Shown here: positions 1 to 13,500 of the stretch, one piece after another
Layout of the letters: each line of letters opens with the position of its first letter
Numbering within the stretch: the first letter of the stretch is position 1
Source of the DNA: Morinoia aosen
Lineage: Eukaryota > Arthropoda > Malacostraca > Amphipoda > Talitridae
Assembly (NCBI GenBank): GCA_030386875.1
Contig: CM059569.1
Location: 49,081,842-49,145,841, forward strand
Length of the DNA stretch: 64,000 nt
Direction of reading: 5' to 3'
Notes under the pieces: generated by a model
What the model saw: the letters and a program-made list of their open reading frames with translations, nothing else
What the model was told of the DNA's origin: nothing
The model's database searches: none
Program-made: the position numbers and the translations under genes

Positions 1-337
1 TTCGAGTGTTATCAGATTTTTTGAAGAGTTTAATGTCTATTTGCCTACACTCAATCTGTAAACGTACCGGAATAATGACCCCAAAGACGCTAATCTTTCA
101 AACATGCATGAAAGCTGGACAGTGCGTCATTATGGAAACAATTTTTGTGATTTTTGGTGCAAAATAGTTGCTAGCCATTTGGGGATGTTCCTGATTTAGC
201 AGTACCCAAAAATTTTATTAGAATTTCAGAACTCGTCTTGATAGTAGAGGTATATTTGCAATGCGTATTTTAGTTTTTGACTTTTGGATGCCATATGACA
301 TGAGCCACAAGCCTTAACCACACTACCTGTGATAGTT

Positions 338-545
338 TTTGTGGGTTTCACCTTTGAAGTTGGTAGGTTTTTATTTTTGGGGTTTCACCGTTGTAGTAGG
401 TGGGTATTTATTTTCTAGGTTTCAAATGTGTAGTAGGTAGGTTTTTATTTTCTGGGTTTCACCTTTGTAGTAGGTAGGTTTTTAGTTTTTGGGTTTCACC
501 TTTGTAGTAGGTAGGTAAATTAGTTTCTAGGTTTATATTTTTACA
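338..545. repeat. Tandem repeat, about 37-bp unit, 5 copies
   Basis: The motif GTAGTAGGTAGGTTTTTA preceded by GGGTTTCACCTTT recurs about every 36-38 bp, with decay towards both ends. It is non-coding and lies in the intron left of the first visible Nup58 exon. Confidence 0.75.
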
Positions 546-744
546 TAGGTAGACTAATTCTTTATGAGTTTAAGTGTTAAAGTAGGTTAGCTTTTTATTT
601 GTTGGCTAAATTGTAATTCCAGGTGACTCGTGGTTTAATGTAGGTGTTTCAAGTTGTGTATTCTTAAACTTGTGTACTTGATGCCATGTAGTCATGGTTC
701 AACAAATTTGAATTTTCTGAACAATGTGTGGCCCAATTTTTCAT

Positions 745-1110
745 TATTATGATGAAATAGTTGGTCCTTAGTTTGATAAAATGGTAGCTGAGTCTTGCTA
801 TAAAATAGAGGAAAGAGAGTTTTTTAATTCAGTGAAATAGTGCAACTTAGTCTCACAGTATCATAGTAAAATACCAAGTCCTAAGTTAGGCGAAATAGCT
901 GTTTAGTCTAACCATATTATAATGAAAAAGTTTTCAGTTTGGTAAACAAGCAGCTCATTTTCTTGGTATTATAGTGAAATATCAAGTTCTCACTTTGATG
1001 AAGTAGCAGCTTAGTCTCTGAGTATGAAATAGTAATAGGTTTTTTAGTTTGATTTGAGAGCAGCTCATTTTCCAAGCATTAAAATGAAATAACACTAGTT
1101 GTATAGTGCT
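745..1110. repeat. Degenerate tandem repeat, about 60-65-bp unit
   Basis: Phrases such as CAGCTTAGTCTC, ATAGTGAAATA and CAGTTTGATGAAATAG recur about six times in the same order with many substitutions and small indels, so this is an old tandem array. Confidence 0.55.
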
Positions 1111-1407
1111 CTAAAACAGCTTCTAAAAAACAACATTGATCATTGGAAATAACAACGTCATGACTAAAAATTTTGGGAAATTGACGTGTCTATACTGTCA
1201 AATTCTCCATTTCATTCTACCTATTTTGGTAAAAACGTCATGACTCTACCTCCAAAATTGACCGAGAGGAAGGATACCTTCTTTTGATCAACACTAATTC
1301 TGTAAAGAAGTTTGCAAAATTAAAATCATCTCTCCTGAAAAATCAAGAATTTTGACTGAGTGACGTTCCTCCCAATGAACAACATGATCAATACCAACAC
1401 ACCGCAG

Positions 1408-1518
1408 GTCTGGGGGGAGCAGCAGCGGCAACAACAACCTCATCAGGGACAACCTTGGGGCTGGGTGGCGCGACTCCTGCCGGGCTTGGTGGCTTCCAGC
1501 CGCCGCCTGCCTCCACTG
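1408..1518 (+). CDS. Nup58: Nup58 exon a (GL/T-rich repeat region)
   Basis: It enters after ACCGCAG in mid-codon (two bases complete an upstream codon) and reads [17 protein letters not shown] then [18 protein letters not shown]. It leaves at ACTG/GTGGGT in phase 1, which fits exon b. The pyrimidine tract before the acceptor is weak. A second phase-1 donor at about 1532 would lengthen the exon by a few codons. Confidence 0.75.
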
Positions 1519-4500
1519 GTGGGTGTACTTCTGGTGTGCTGCCTCCTGGGGGGGCCTTAATCCCAGAGTCTCGTGTGTTGTGTGGTGCACTGGTGTTGTG
1601 CGGCTCTGTTGTGTGGTGCACTGGTGTTGTGTTGTGCACTGGTGTTGTGTGGTGCACTGTTGTGTTGTGTGGTGCACTGTTGTGTTGTGTGGTGCACTGT
1701 TGTGTTGTGTGGTGCGGTGCACTGTTGTGTTGTGTGGTGCACTGTTGTGTTGTGTGGTGCACTGTTGTGTTGTGTGGTGCACTGTTGTGTTGTGTGGTGC
1801 ACTGTTGTGTTGTGTGGTGCACTGTTGTGTTGTGTGGTGCACTGTTGTGTTGTGTGGTGCACTGTTGTGTTTTGTAGTGCACTGTTGTGTTGGTGCACTG
1901 TTGTGTTGTGTGGTGCACTGTTGTGTTGTGTGGTGTGCTGTTGTGTTGTGTGGTGTGCTGTTGTGTTGTGTGGTGCTCTGGTGTGCCACACGATGCTGGT
2001 GTGCCACACGATGCTGGTGTGCCACACGATGCTGGTGTGCCACACGATGCTGGTGTGCCACACGATGCTGGGGTGCCACACGATGCTGGTGTGCCACACG
2101 ATGCTGGTGTGCCACACGATGCTGGTGTGCCACACGATGCTGGTGTGCCACACGATGCTGGTGTGCCACACGATGCTGGTGTGCCACATAACGCTGGTGT
2201 TGGGCCTCACAACGCTGGTGTTGTGCCACGCAACGCTGGTGTTGTGCCACACAACGCTGGTGTTGTGCCACGCAACGCTGGTGTTGTGCCTCGCAACGCT
2301 GGTGTTGTGCCTCACAATGCTAGTGTTGTGCCACGCAACGCTGGTGATGTGCCTCACAACGCTGGTGTTGGGCCTCACAACGCTGGTGTTGTGCCCCACA
2401 ACGCTGGTGTTGTGCCCCACAACGCTGGTGTTGTGCCCCACAATGCTGGTGTTGTGCCTCCCAACGCTGGCGTTGTGCCTCCCAACGCTGGCGTTGTGCC
2501 TCCCAACGCTGGCGTTGTGCCTCCCAACGCTGGCGTTGTGCCTCCCAACGCTGGCGTTGTGCCTCCCAACGCTGGCGTTGTGCCTCCCAACGCTGGCGTT
2601 GTGCCTCCCAACGCTGGCGTTGTGCCTCCCAACGCTGGCGTTGTGCCTCCCAACGCTGGCGTTGTGCCTCCCAACGCTGGGGTTGTGCCTCACAACGCTG
2701 GGGTTGTGCCTCACAACGCTGGGGTTGTGCCTCACAACGCTGGGGTTGTGCCTCACAACGCTGGGGTTGTGCCTCACAACGCTGGGGTTGTGCCTCACAA
2801 CGCTGGGGTTGTGCCTCACAACGCTGGCGTTGTGCCACGCAACTCTCGTGTGCCACGCAACGCTGGTGTTGTGCCACGCAACGCTGGTGTTGTGCCACGC
2901 AACGCTGGCGTTGTGCCTCCCAATGCTGGCGTTGTGCCTCCCAATGCTGGCGTTGTGCCTCCCAATGCTGGCGTTGTGCCTCCCAATGCTGGCGTTGTGC
3001 CTCCCAATGCTGGCGTTGTGCCTCCCAATGCTGGCGTTGTGCCTCCCAATGCTGGCGTTGTGCCTCCCAATGCTGGCGTTGTGCCTCCCAATGCTGGCGT
3101 TGTGCCTCCCAATGCTGGCGTTGTGCCTCCCAATGCTGGCGTTGTGCCTCCCAATGCTGGCGTTGTGCCTCCCAATGCTGGCGTTGTGCCTCCCAATGCT
3201 GGCGTTGTGCCTCCCAATGCTGGCGTTGTGCCTCCCAATGCTGGCGTTGTGCCTCCCAATGCTGGCGTTGTGCCTCCCAATGCTGGCGTTGTGCCTCCCA
3301 ATGCTGGCGTTGTGCCTCCCAATGCTGGCGTTGTGCCTCCCAATGCTGGCGTTGTGCCTCCCAATGCTGGCGTTGTGCCTCCCAATGCTGGCGTTGTGCC
3401 TCCCAATGCTGGCGTTGTGCCTCCCAATGCTGGCGTTGTGCCTCCCAATGCTGGCGTTGTGCCTCCCAATGCTGGCGTTGTGCCTCCCAATGCTGGCGTT
3501 GTGCCTCCCAATGCTGGCGTTGTGCCTCCCAATGCTGGCGTTGTGCCTCCCAACGCTGGCGTTGTGCCTCCCAACGCTGGCGTTGTGCCTCCCAACGCTG
3601 GCGTTGTGCCTCCCAACGCTGGCGTTGTGCCTCCCAACGCTGGCGTTGTGCCTCCCAACGCTGGCGTTGTGCCTCCCAACGCTGGCGTTGTGCCTCCCAA
3701 CGCTGGCGTTGTGCCTCCCAACGCTGGCGTTGTGCCTCCCAACGCTGGCGTTGTGCCTCCCAACGCTGGCGTTGTGCCTCCCAACGCTGGCGTTGTGCCT
3801 CCCAACGCTGGCGTTGTGCCTCCCAACGCTGGCGTTGTGCCTCCCAACGCTGGCGTTGTGCCTCCCAACGCTGGCGTTGTGCCTCCCAACGATGGCGTTG
3901 TGCCTCCCAACGATGGCGTTGTGCCTCCCAACGCTGGCGTTGTGCCACGCAACACACCCGTGGTGAGCGAGTCATATGCACTCGGTTTTCAAGTATGAAA
4001 TGAACTATTTGTATAGAGCCTATCATTAAATAATATGTTCATTTCTCTTTCTTACTGACTAATCTGGTTCCAGAAGCTCAGTCCATGTATTGTTGATGGA
4101 AGTGGTTCACTGAGTTTATTTATGGTGATTTAATAATCTTTGGGAGCTTTTTGATCATTTGTAGTTACTCTGGTAACATTTACTTTATCCTGGTAGTACA
4201 TTTTATTTTTGATTCATACTTCATTGTTTTAATTAATGACGTTTTTAACGTGTGTTTGAACCAGCTCAGGTATGTAGCTCCCATCGGTTTCTGCAGTTAA
4301 AACATGTTTATGGTTGGCCTGCTGTTTGAGATTGACTATCGTCTCTCTGAATTATAATCTTCTTCTTTAATATAGATCACTCCTGCACGTGCAGGTGAGG
4401 CGTCAGGCAGCTCAGCTGAGGGCAGGAGCTGCAAAGAGATCCCGCTGCCTCAGGACATCTTTGCTACCATAGCTGCCTTTGAGTGAGTTGCTGTCAGCGG

Positions 4501-7500
4501 GTGCTGTTGTTACTGTCAGCTACAGTTACTATCAGCTGCTATTGTTGCTGTCAGCAGCTGTTGCTGCTGCTGCTACTGTGCTGGTGTTTGAGGGGTTGTG
4601 TAGCGTCTGTGTGGCGGTGTGTTTGAGGGGCTGTGAGGGGGTGAGGCACAGTAGTGCAGTCGCGCGACATGTGTCGCTACATAGGAAGTTCCAGTGATCA
4701 ATTCTGTGAGTTAAACAAACAGTAGAGGTCAAATACTGTCGATGCTACGGCGTCATGGGCTGTGTGAGGGTGTTGGGCTCATTCATCTGTGCGTTGGCAC
4801 GGTTTGTGTCTTTTACCACCAAGTTTCATCAACGTCTGAGAATTGTTTCTTTGCATTTAGCCACAAATAGGGATGTTGTTTAGCTCCAATGTTAGAGCTG
4901 TAGCGAATACTTGTTTGCCTGGGGGAATGATGCAATGAATGATTCTATTGACACAATGACACATCTCATTTTTGACTCTTCCAAATTGATTGTTTCCTTG
5001 TAGTTTTTTTATGGAATGTTTGTAAATTCATGTATTCGCAATTATGAGAGCCGAACTACACTTTAGGCATTCCATATTTGACATCTAACATCTTACTAAA
5101 GTTACGAGTATCTTTGTTGAACGTGAAGTGAGGGTTGCATCTTTTCTATTTATTTACCCATTCATTTTCATAATCAAGTCACACTCGTGAAGTAACTCTG
5201 TAGAGTACTGTACTGTACCTGAAATGAATCGCACTTTGTCTGTGTTCCTGGATTATTCAGTGGAGAGAATTTGGAAACTCTAAACTCATGAGTATTTCAC
5301 CTCATGGCGGAATTGATTCTGAGATCCTAATGCTAAAACAGAACTCAATCAGGATTCGTGTAATTTCTGCTGGACGACTTTCGTTCCTGGAATAATATGT
5401 GTTGCTGAATTAGAATGCAAACAAACGTCTAGAATTGATGCAAATGACGCTCGGAATTGGCATGTAGCGCTTGCTCCATTAAGGAAAGACCTGAATTCCC
5501 GGCACTCTCGTAGCAGCTGCGCTGCTTATAGAGACCATGTGGAAAGTGTGTTGATTAGTTTTAGTGAGTGTAGGTTTCATTTATTTTTTCTTCTCTTGAG
5601 TGATCTAATAAGTTTTTGTCCATGCTCCTGCTCCAGTGTTTTCATTTCTGGAGCAAGTTCTCTACATCACCTGATGAGATTGTTTTCTCAAAGTATTGTC
5701 AAAGTGTCTTTTAGTACTGTATCTGAACAAAATATTTGTCGAAGGTTGAAACAAAAAATAAAATGAGAGATGATGAAACAGCAATAGTTGAAGTCGTACT
5801 CTCATACCATTGTGGAGTTAGCACTCATTCCACATCAGATAAAAGAATCTTTAACAGAGAGGGAAATGAAAAGCTTAGGTTCACTATCATGCAGAGAGCA
5901 AAGTGTAATCCCTGAAATAACTATCGTGTGAATCAAAGTGCAGTACTTCAATTTCAGGCAATTTTTGTTTTTCCAGGCAGCTGAAGAGCACAGAGAAGAC
6001 AGCAAGCGAAGCTAATCTACAGCAAAGCGCCGCTGCCTTCCACAAGCTAGGTGACGACTGCACCAAGCTGCGCAGCCTCGTCACCCAGCTCAGCACCCTG
6101 CAGGCCTCCCTCCAGCACCGTGTCAATGGGCTCAAGGAGAAGATTGTCGCCGTGAGTATTTCGTGGTGCTTCTACTCTATTTTAACTCATCAAGTGCTGT
6201 GTGCATCTAAAGTGGCAGTTAGCATTGCTGTGTGGTGTTCTTCAGTATTATATCGGCGTTCTCAAGGAGAAGGTTGTCGCCGTGAGTACTTCATGGTGCT
6301 TTTCTGTCCACCCAAATTCATTGAGTGCGCATGCATCTCAAGCGGCATTGCTGTGTGATGTTCGTCAGCATCGTGTTTGCAATCTCGAAGATATTGTTGC
6401 TCTAAACACCTCATGATGCTGCTCTAGTCACCCCAATTCTTAAAGAGCCGCATGCATCTCAAGCGGTAGTAAGCATTGCTGCATTATATTCTCTAGCAGT
6501 GTCAGCAACCTCAAGAAGAAGATCATTGCTGTGAAACTTCATGGTGCTGCTCTAATATTGAGTTGTGGTTTTATATATCAGGTGACCCATGTATCTAACA
6601 CGGTGCCTAATTACCATTGCTACATAGTGCTCTCCAGCAACGTCGTCAAGATGTTGCCATTAGTACTGCATGGTTTTGTTCTAATAGCTGTGGTTTAATG
6701 CAACAAATGGCGCGAGTGCTCAATACAGTTGTGTTCATGACTTCATGACTGCGACGGAGATAAGTCGTGGTGTTGCTCTTATTAATGTGGTATTCATTGC
6801 TGTGCAGAGCAGCGAAGACGTCGAGATGGCGCGTCGTACCCACACAACGCCGGCACATCTGCAGGGCGACAACCTTGCGCCTGAGCTCTACTTCAGCAGG
6901 GTACGTGACGCGTCCTGTGTAGGTTCTGTTCATATCCAGTCACAGATGTGCCTTATTTCGTTTTGTATTGGGTTACTCTAGATGGCTACTGCATGCATTT
7001 GGAAGGAGGTCTAGACAGCAACTGCATGCATTTGGAGGGAGGTCTAGACAGCAACTGCATGCATTTGGAAGTGAGGTCTAGACAGCAGCTACATGCATTT
7101 GGAAGGAGATCTAGACAGCTACTGCACGAATTCAAAAGGAGATCATGTTTTGTTATTGTCTTGCCAAGTATTGGGATTATTAATTTCTTGTTAAAAAGTA
7201 GACGTATTAAATTTTATTTCGGATGAAAATTAGTGATTTTTGAAGTTGTGCCAGTGTTTCTGAATGTCGTGAGGAAAATTTCACTCCTTGAATAAGAAAT
7301 AGCACACGAGCAAGCAAAAGACAAGTGCCTGACGAGACGCGATGTAATCTTTCTATGTCAATAATTATCCAAATATGTACTGTCTAAATTATGTGGAAAA
7401 CTCAGCTTGTGTGTGGGAAAAATGTATCAAATGTTTATGATCAGGTGCCGCATTTGTTATGTAGCCCCTGTCGTGTCCGTGATTCAACTGAAAGAAGTAA

Positions 7501-10500
7501 CTCGAGAGAAGGTCACTTGGTCCATTACTGTTGCCATATTCTATTCATTGATATATGCCACATTTTCCCGATATGCGAGTTGGCATATGCTACATCTCAA
7601 ATGAGAATAAGGTTTAGGAATCCCGAGTCGTTTTCTTTGTTGCGTTTATGTGCACTGGTGTTTCACTCTGGTTTGCTAGGAAAAACCGTAACTTCAGAAG
7701 AAATTTAGTTTTCTATAAAAGTCAGTTTGATTCATACTCACATAAGTATTGTGTGTTATATATGGCTGAGAAAGCAACAAAATAATTGATGTATAGCACT
7801 TAGAGAGGATGAACTAATATTTTCCTTGCTGTTTGCCATTTCAATGTGCCACAGGGAGCACAAAATTTTCAACACTGTTTGAAATTGTGCCGTGTAGCGC
7901 GATTGGATATGAGCACACCATTATTGTCTCCTTCTTTCTTTTTTGGGTTGTGTTTTTTTGATGGAGTTAGGCCAGGCTTAGATGCTGCCTACTTTCAGAG
8001 TGAGACACTAAATTGTTGGTTGTATAATATTGTGAGGGTACACTTATTGAGGAACTGTGTGACCAGTTTTTGAAAGGTTTCCAGCCTAGAAAGAAAGCAA
8101 AGTTCATGAATCCCAGATGACAAGTTTTACCAGTGGACCCTAGATGTCTGTGAACGACGAAAGTCCTTCACTGCCCCATTCGCCAAACTGTTTCTGTTGC
8201 GCGTTCCTATGCGTGACATTGCGGTCCGTACTGTGCGGCACCATTGGTGCTGGAACCGCTGGCTGGAACCTCAGCATGCCGGTTGACCACTCAGGCAGTT
8301 CCATGCAAGTGGTTGCGCTGACCGGTCGTTCCATAACCGTGTCCTGAGTTACGTACAGGCAGTCGCACTGACCTGTCGATTTGCTGTGCTGAGCTACGTT
8401 CCAGCTGTCGTGCTGACGTGTACCGTCATTTATGCGCTGTGTGTCTTGATATAGCAAGTGCTATAAAACTAAGTTCTGTCTGTCGCCGCTTCGACCGCCT
8501 TTGTCTTGTTGAACTTTACTGTGCAAGCAACCAATTATGTTTAAACCGCTTTTAACAAGTGTTTCAATAAAAACCGTGCTTTTAAAAAAACATGTTAAAT
8601 TTGCCAATAAATTTAACAAACTTATTGACTTTTAAATCAACACTGGAAAAGGAAACTTGAAAAGAACTAACAATTTTTACTGGTTTGTTGCTGTGGCCGT
8701 TGGCTTCAAGGCTTGGCCTCCTGACATTGAAAAGCCAGGGGCCCGGTGACATGTCAATGAAAGCTTCTTCTCTACCTCGAATTTCGAGTATTTTGATAGA
8801 GAAAAGCATATTATGACCAATTTAGCAAGTGTTGATGCTTTCTTATGGTTTACATGTTACCAAGCTTATTGATTAATGACAGTTTTAGTCTGTTTGCTAT
8901 CCGGCTAATGAGTAAACCAACAGGTTAGTTTACTTCTTTTGTTAGCTGAGCTAGTGTTTTGTAGCAGTCGAGTCAACGTCGCTAAGATACGTCAGTGCTG
9001 AATTTCATTTTGCAATTGGTAGCACCCCGAGCCTAATCCACTTGTCTCGTTCTTATTCCCATATTCCACTCCCAGGGGGAAATGTGTTAGGGCCCGAGCT
9101 AAGAGTTGGGTAGGCTTTCTTTTCGTTGAAATAAAATGATTTTTTTTTAATGTAAGGGACCACTTTTTTCGGTTCACTGATGTCCTGTTGTTCAGCACCT
9201 ACTACTTTCTTCTTGAGCTTTTATATTATTCCATAAACTTCTTTCTAAATTTACTGTTTCTGTAGCCCTTCTGCATTCACTTATCTCCACACTAAATGGT
9301 TCCTTCCTCTCTTCGGAATGCCTTTTTTTTAGGGGTTAGGGAGGCTTAAACAAACATCTAATCTCCTATCCTCATATTCCATGATCCTGCGCGTGTAGGT
9401 GCTGGAAGAGTTCGAGCAGCACATGCTGTCGTGCAGAGACAGGATAGAGGAGGTCGAGAAATGCCTTGCTCTCACCGGCCGCCTTATGGACAGTGATGCT
9501 GGTGAGTGTTGTGTAGGGTGGTGGTGTGGGATGCTGTTGTTTAGGATGGTGCTGTGGGATGCTGGTGTTTGGGATGGTGGTGTTAAGGAGAGTGGTGTGT
9601 GATACTGATAAGTGCTGTTGTGTAGGGTGGTGGTGTGTGATGCTGATGAGCGTTGTTGTGTAGGGTGGGGGTGTGGGATGCTGATGAGGGCTGTTGTGTA
9701 GGGTGGTGGTGTGTGATGCTGGGAAGTGCTGTTGTTCAGGATAGTGTTGTGTGATTTTTGTGTTATACTTTTTTTCTGAATGGTTTATATGCATGTCATA
9801 CATACATACATACATACATATACCGGGCTTATCCTCCCCATGGGAGGGTAGCCGACAGCAGGCCACAATCACCACACTTAGTCACTAGGAGGCGAGAGAG
9901 GCAGCACTGGCCGCACCTGAACTGCCAGGATCACACATGCTCTGCTATCAATGTAGAAACTCTTGAACGCATTCAACAGTCTCCCACCCACTCCATACAA
10001 ACTTACCACTTGCCATAAAGCCTCGCGATCCACTCTGTCATACGCCTTCTCTAGATCCATAAATGCCCAATATACATCCTTTCCCTTTAATAAGTATTTT
10101 TCATTCACCTGCCTCACAGCAAACATTTGATCCACACAACCTCTACCACACCTAAAACCACACTGTTCTTCAGCAAGCACACGATCCGTCAACACTCTCA
10201 CTCTTCCAATTAACACTCTTCCATACAGCTTCCCAACGACACTCAGTAGACTTATACCCCTAGAATTACTGCACTCATACCTGTCACCTTTCCCCTTGTA
10301 CAACGGAACTACGCACGCGCTACTCCAATCAACCGGCACTTTACTAGCCTCGAAACACACATTTAATAAACGAACCAACCATTCTATAACCACATTTTCT
10401 CCTTTCTTTAGACATTCAACCGTGCAGCCATCCAAACCTGGAGCTTTCCCATTTTTCATTTCATCCAACGCACATCTCACCTCTGCACTTCTTATTCGAT

Positions 10501-13500
10501 TTCTATTCACTTCACCAAACACAGGCATTCTAACATCACTTCCAACAGCTACTACTCTCGGAATCCTATCATCCCTCACGTTCAGCAGTTCCTCAAAATA
10601 CTCCGCCCATCTCTTTCTCACATCACAACTCTCCACTAGCAGCCTACCATTTGTATCCTTCACTCGTGCCTCATTCTCCACCTGACCCTTCCTAATTCTC
10701 TTCACTTCCTTCCAGAAAACCTTCCTTCTCTCCATGAAATCCCCTCCCAACTTCCTCCCCCATTCCTTATCCGCCGCCCTCTTCGCTCTCCTTACCATTC
10801 TTTGTACCTCTTTCTTCCTCTCCTTATACTCTTCAAAATTTTGCTGGTTGCCTCGTTGCAACCACCTTTCGAACGCCCCCCGCTTTCTTTTCACAGCCGC
10901 TCCTACTTCTCCGTTCCACCATTCACTCCCCTTTCTAATCCCCCCTCCAACCTTCCTTACCCCACACACTTCCCTTGCACATTTTTCCACCGCATCTTTA
11001 AACAACTTCCATTCCCCTTCCACTCCACCCACCTCACTTTCCTTCACCCTCCCAAACTCCACTTTCATCTTCTCCTGATACTCACACTCACGCTCAGAAT
11101 CATGTAACTTGCTTACATTTAACACCTCCCTTCCACTCCTCCTTTTTACACCTCCCCATATTCCACTAACTCTCAGCTTTCCTTCCACCAAATAATGATC
11201 CGAAATCCCATTCATCTCACCACGGAACACATGCACATCGAGCAAACGACCCATCACTCCCCTGCTAACCAAAATATAATCCATCAATGCTCTCTCCTCT
11301 ATCACACCTCCATTCGTCCTCACATATGTATACTTGTTAATACTTTTTTTCTGAAACAAACTATTCCCAACCACTAACTCACTCTCCACACATAACCCCA
11401 CCAAGAAATCCCCACTCTCATTCACCCCAGCTACTCCGTACTTACCAACAACACCATCCACCACCTCATCACCCACTCTTGCATTCAGGTCCCCCATCAC
11501 CACAACTCTACAACCACTCCCCACTCTAGCCACACACTCGGACAATTTCTCCCAAAACTCCTCTCTCTCTTCCCCACTCCTCTCCGATCCCGGTCCGTAC
11601 GCGCTCACAAACACCCAAGACTCTTCCCCCCATTTCACTCGCACCCACATTATTCTTGATCACACCTCACCCCATTCAACTACTTTCTCTCTTATTCTTA
11701 CACTCAATAATATAGCCACACCCTCTCTTGCATGTCCCCCACGTACTCCAGACACTCTCCCTCCCACACTCCCAAACATCCACTCACCACTACCCTTCAA
11801 TTTCGTCTCACTCAAGGCCAATACATCCATCTTCCGGTTTAACATCATTCTTCCGATCTCCTCCTTCTTACACTCAGTTGCTCTACTTCCACACCCCCTT
11901 ACATTCAAAGATCCTAGTACTAGGGTTTGAGTGGTCTTTCGACCTCTCTCACCCCCTTCATTGGCCTGCTGCCTCTCGGGAAAATTATTACAGAGAAGGG
12001 GATCCCCAGTCCCCTCGCTCCGTCCACTATAGTCGCCTCTTACGACACGCAGCGGACCACGGTAGGAGAATTCTACCCCCCCCCCCCACAGGGGGAATGC
12101 ATGTCATAAGAATAAGAAAGCTTATTTGGTGTTTTAAAATATGTAATCAAGGTGGGAGAGAGAAAATTCTTGCATTCTTGCTATCGACTAAGTCCCTTCA
12201 ATGTGTGTTGCAGTAAACCCATGTGTGAGTGTAATATATCAGCATAGAATAAATAAACCCCTCGAGGTATACAACTCGGAAGAATTAGTGCTTCAAGGGG
12301 TCTAGAAGTGAGTTCCTAAGCAGAACGTCAGGTTGGCCCGCGTGATGTTGCAATGTACTAGGCTTTTGTTTCGTTAAGTGTCATCTTTTCGGTTATCAGT
12401 AGGTCATTTTTCTGCATCTATTACTTTTTCATTTAACATTCATCTTGTTGTATAAATATCATTCAATCTTACTGTTTCTATGCGCAGAGTGTGGAGAACA
12501 TACCTTATAGATACACTTGGGGAGGTTAGGTTAGGAGGCTTGAACAAACTTAACGTATAATCCAATCTAGAGTAAATGGTGAATTTGAAGTGGTCAAGTC
12601 GTCTGTTTTGTTTCATCTCTGTATGGTTCAGGCAGCGGCAGTTCTGCTTACTACACTGATGGCTGAAAGTCATACACTAGCTCAGTTCTAGTCCAGTAAC
12701 TGTAATATTTTCTTCCAAGTAAAAAGTAGCTTCTCTGGTGATTTTAGATATCAGGGATGGCGATAGAAGAGGTCATTGGGAGAACTCCAACTGAGCTTCC
12801 ACCAGACACCCCTTCCTCTCCTAAGATGAATAATAGTGAGATCAATATGGATTTTATTATCGAAATACGAGAACGAGGACAAAGACGAGGGCAATGTTTA
12901 GATTCGGTCTGTAACGAATAAATTTCTCCATTGCATAGTTTGTGTATTTTTTTTCGATTGCAATGGCTGGTTGTATTTTCATCGTATATGGATTTGGGTG
13001 TGTGCAGCTGTGCGAGAGCTGGTGCGGCGGCAGCACGAGGACTTACAAGTCGCAGCAGCGCACGTATACAGGCTGCACGCGCAGCTGCTGCAGCTGCACG
13101 CCGTGCTGCCCTGCCCCGACCACCTCGCGCCGAAGCCGCTCTTCCGCGCCGGCGCCGGCGACCTCACCAAGCTCGACGACCGCGCCTCAAAGAGCGCCGT
13201 GCCTTCTGAGAGCGCCATCGTCCGCAACTCTTTTGACCGTCAGTGTCGTTCTCAAAAAGAGGCGTTTTACTCTCTTTTGTTGTGGTTGCAGTTTTCAGTT
13301 ATGGTTGCAGTGTTCTTGTTGGAATTTTTGCGTAGTTCTCAGGTCGAGGCTTTCTGCTCTCATCTCAGTTGTGGTTGCAGTTTTTGCCCTTGTTGGAATT
13401 TTTGCCATTTGGAAGTTTATTGTTTTTTGTATCGTGATCCCTGTTTTTGTCGTTGTAATTTGTGCCATCGTTGCTGGCGTGGCGATTTCCATTTGGATTG

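Larger units (their letters stand above)
1..1407. other. Upstream Nup58 intron, AT-rich
   Basis: No coding exon recognised. Because the first visible Nup58 exon begins in mid-codon after an acceptor AG, this stretch is read as the preceding intron. It holds two local tandem repeats (listed separately) and otherwise unremarkable AT-rich DNA. The N-terminal exons of Nup58 must lie left of the window. Confidence 0.6.

Noticed and set aside
338-4000. CRISPR-like reading of the regular repeats
   Set aside because: Repeats are contiguous or lack unique spacers of constant length, and the DNA is nuclear eukaryotic.
1294-4026. Very long open frames on both strands across the 20/18/21-bp array (up to 797 codons)
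   Set aside because: The units lack stops and the 21-bp unit keeps frame. Translations are monotonous, start and end at the array edges, and several frames are open at once.
4376-4394. Earlier acceptor for Nup58 exon b at 4376
   Set aside because: It has a better pyrimidine tract but would enter in phase 0, which does not fit the phase-1 exit of exon a; kept only as an alternative if another upstream exon exists.
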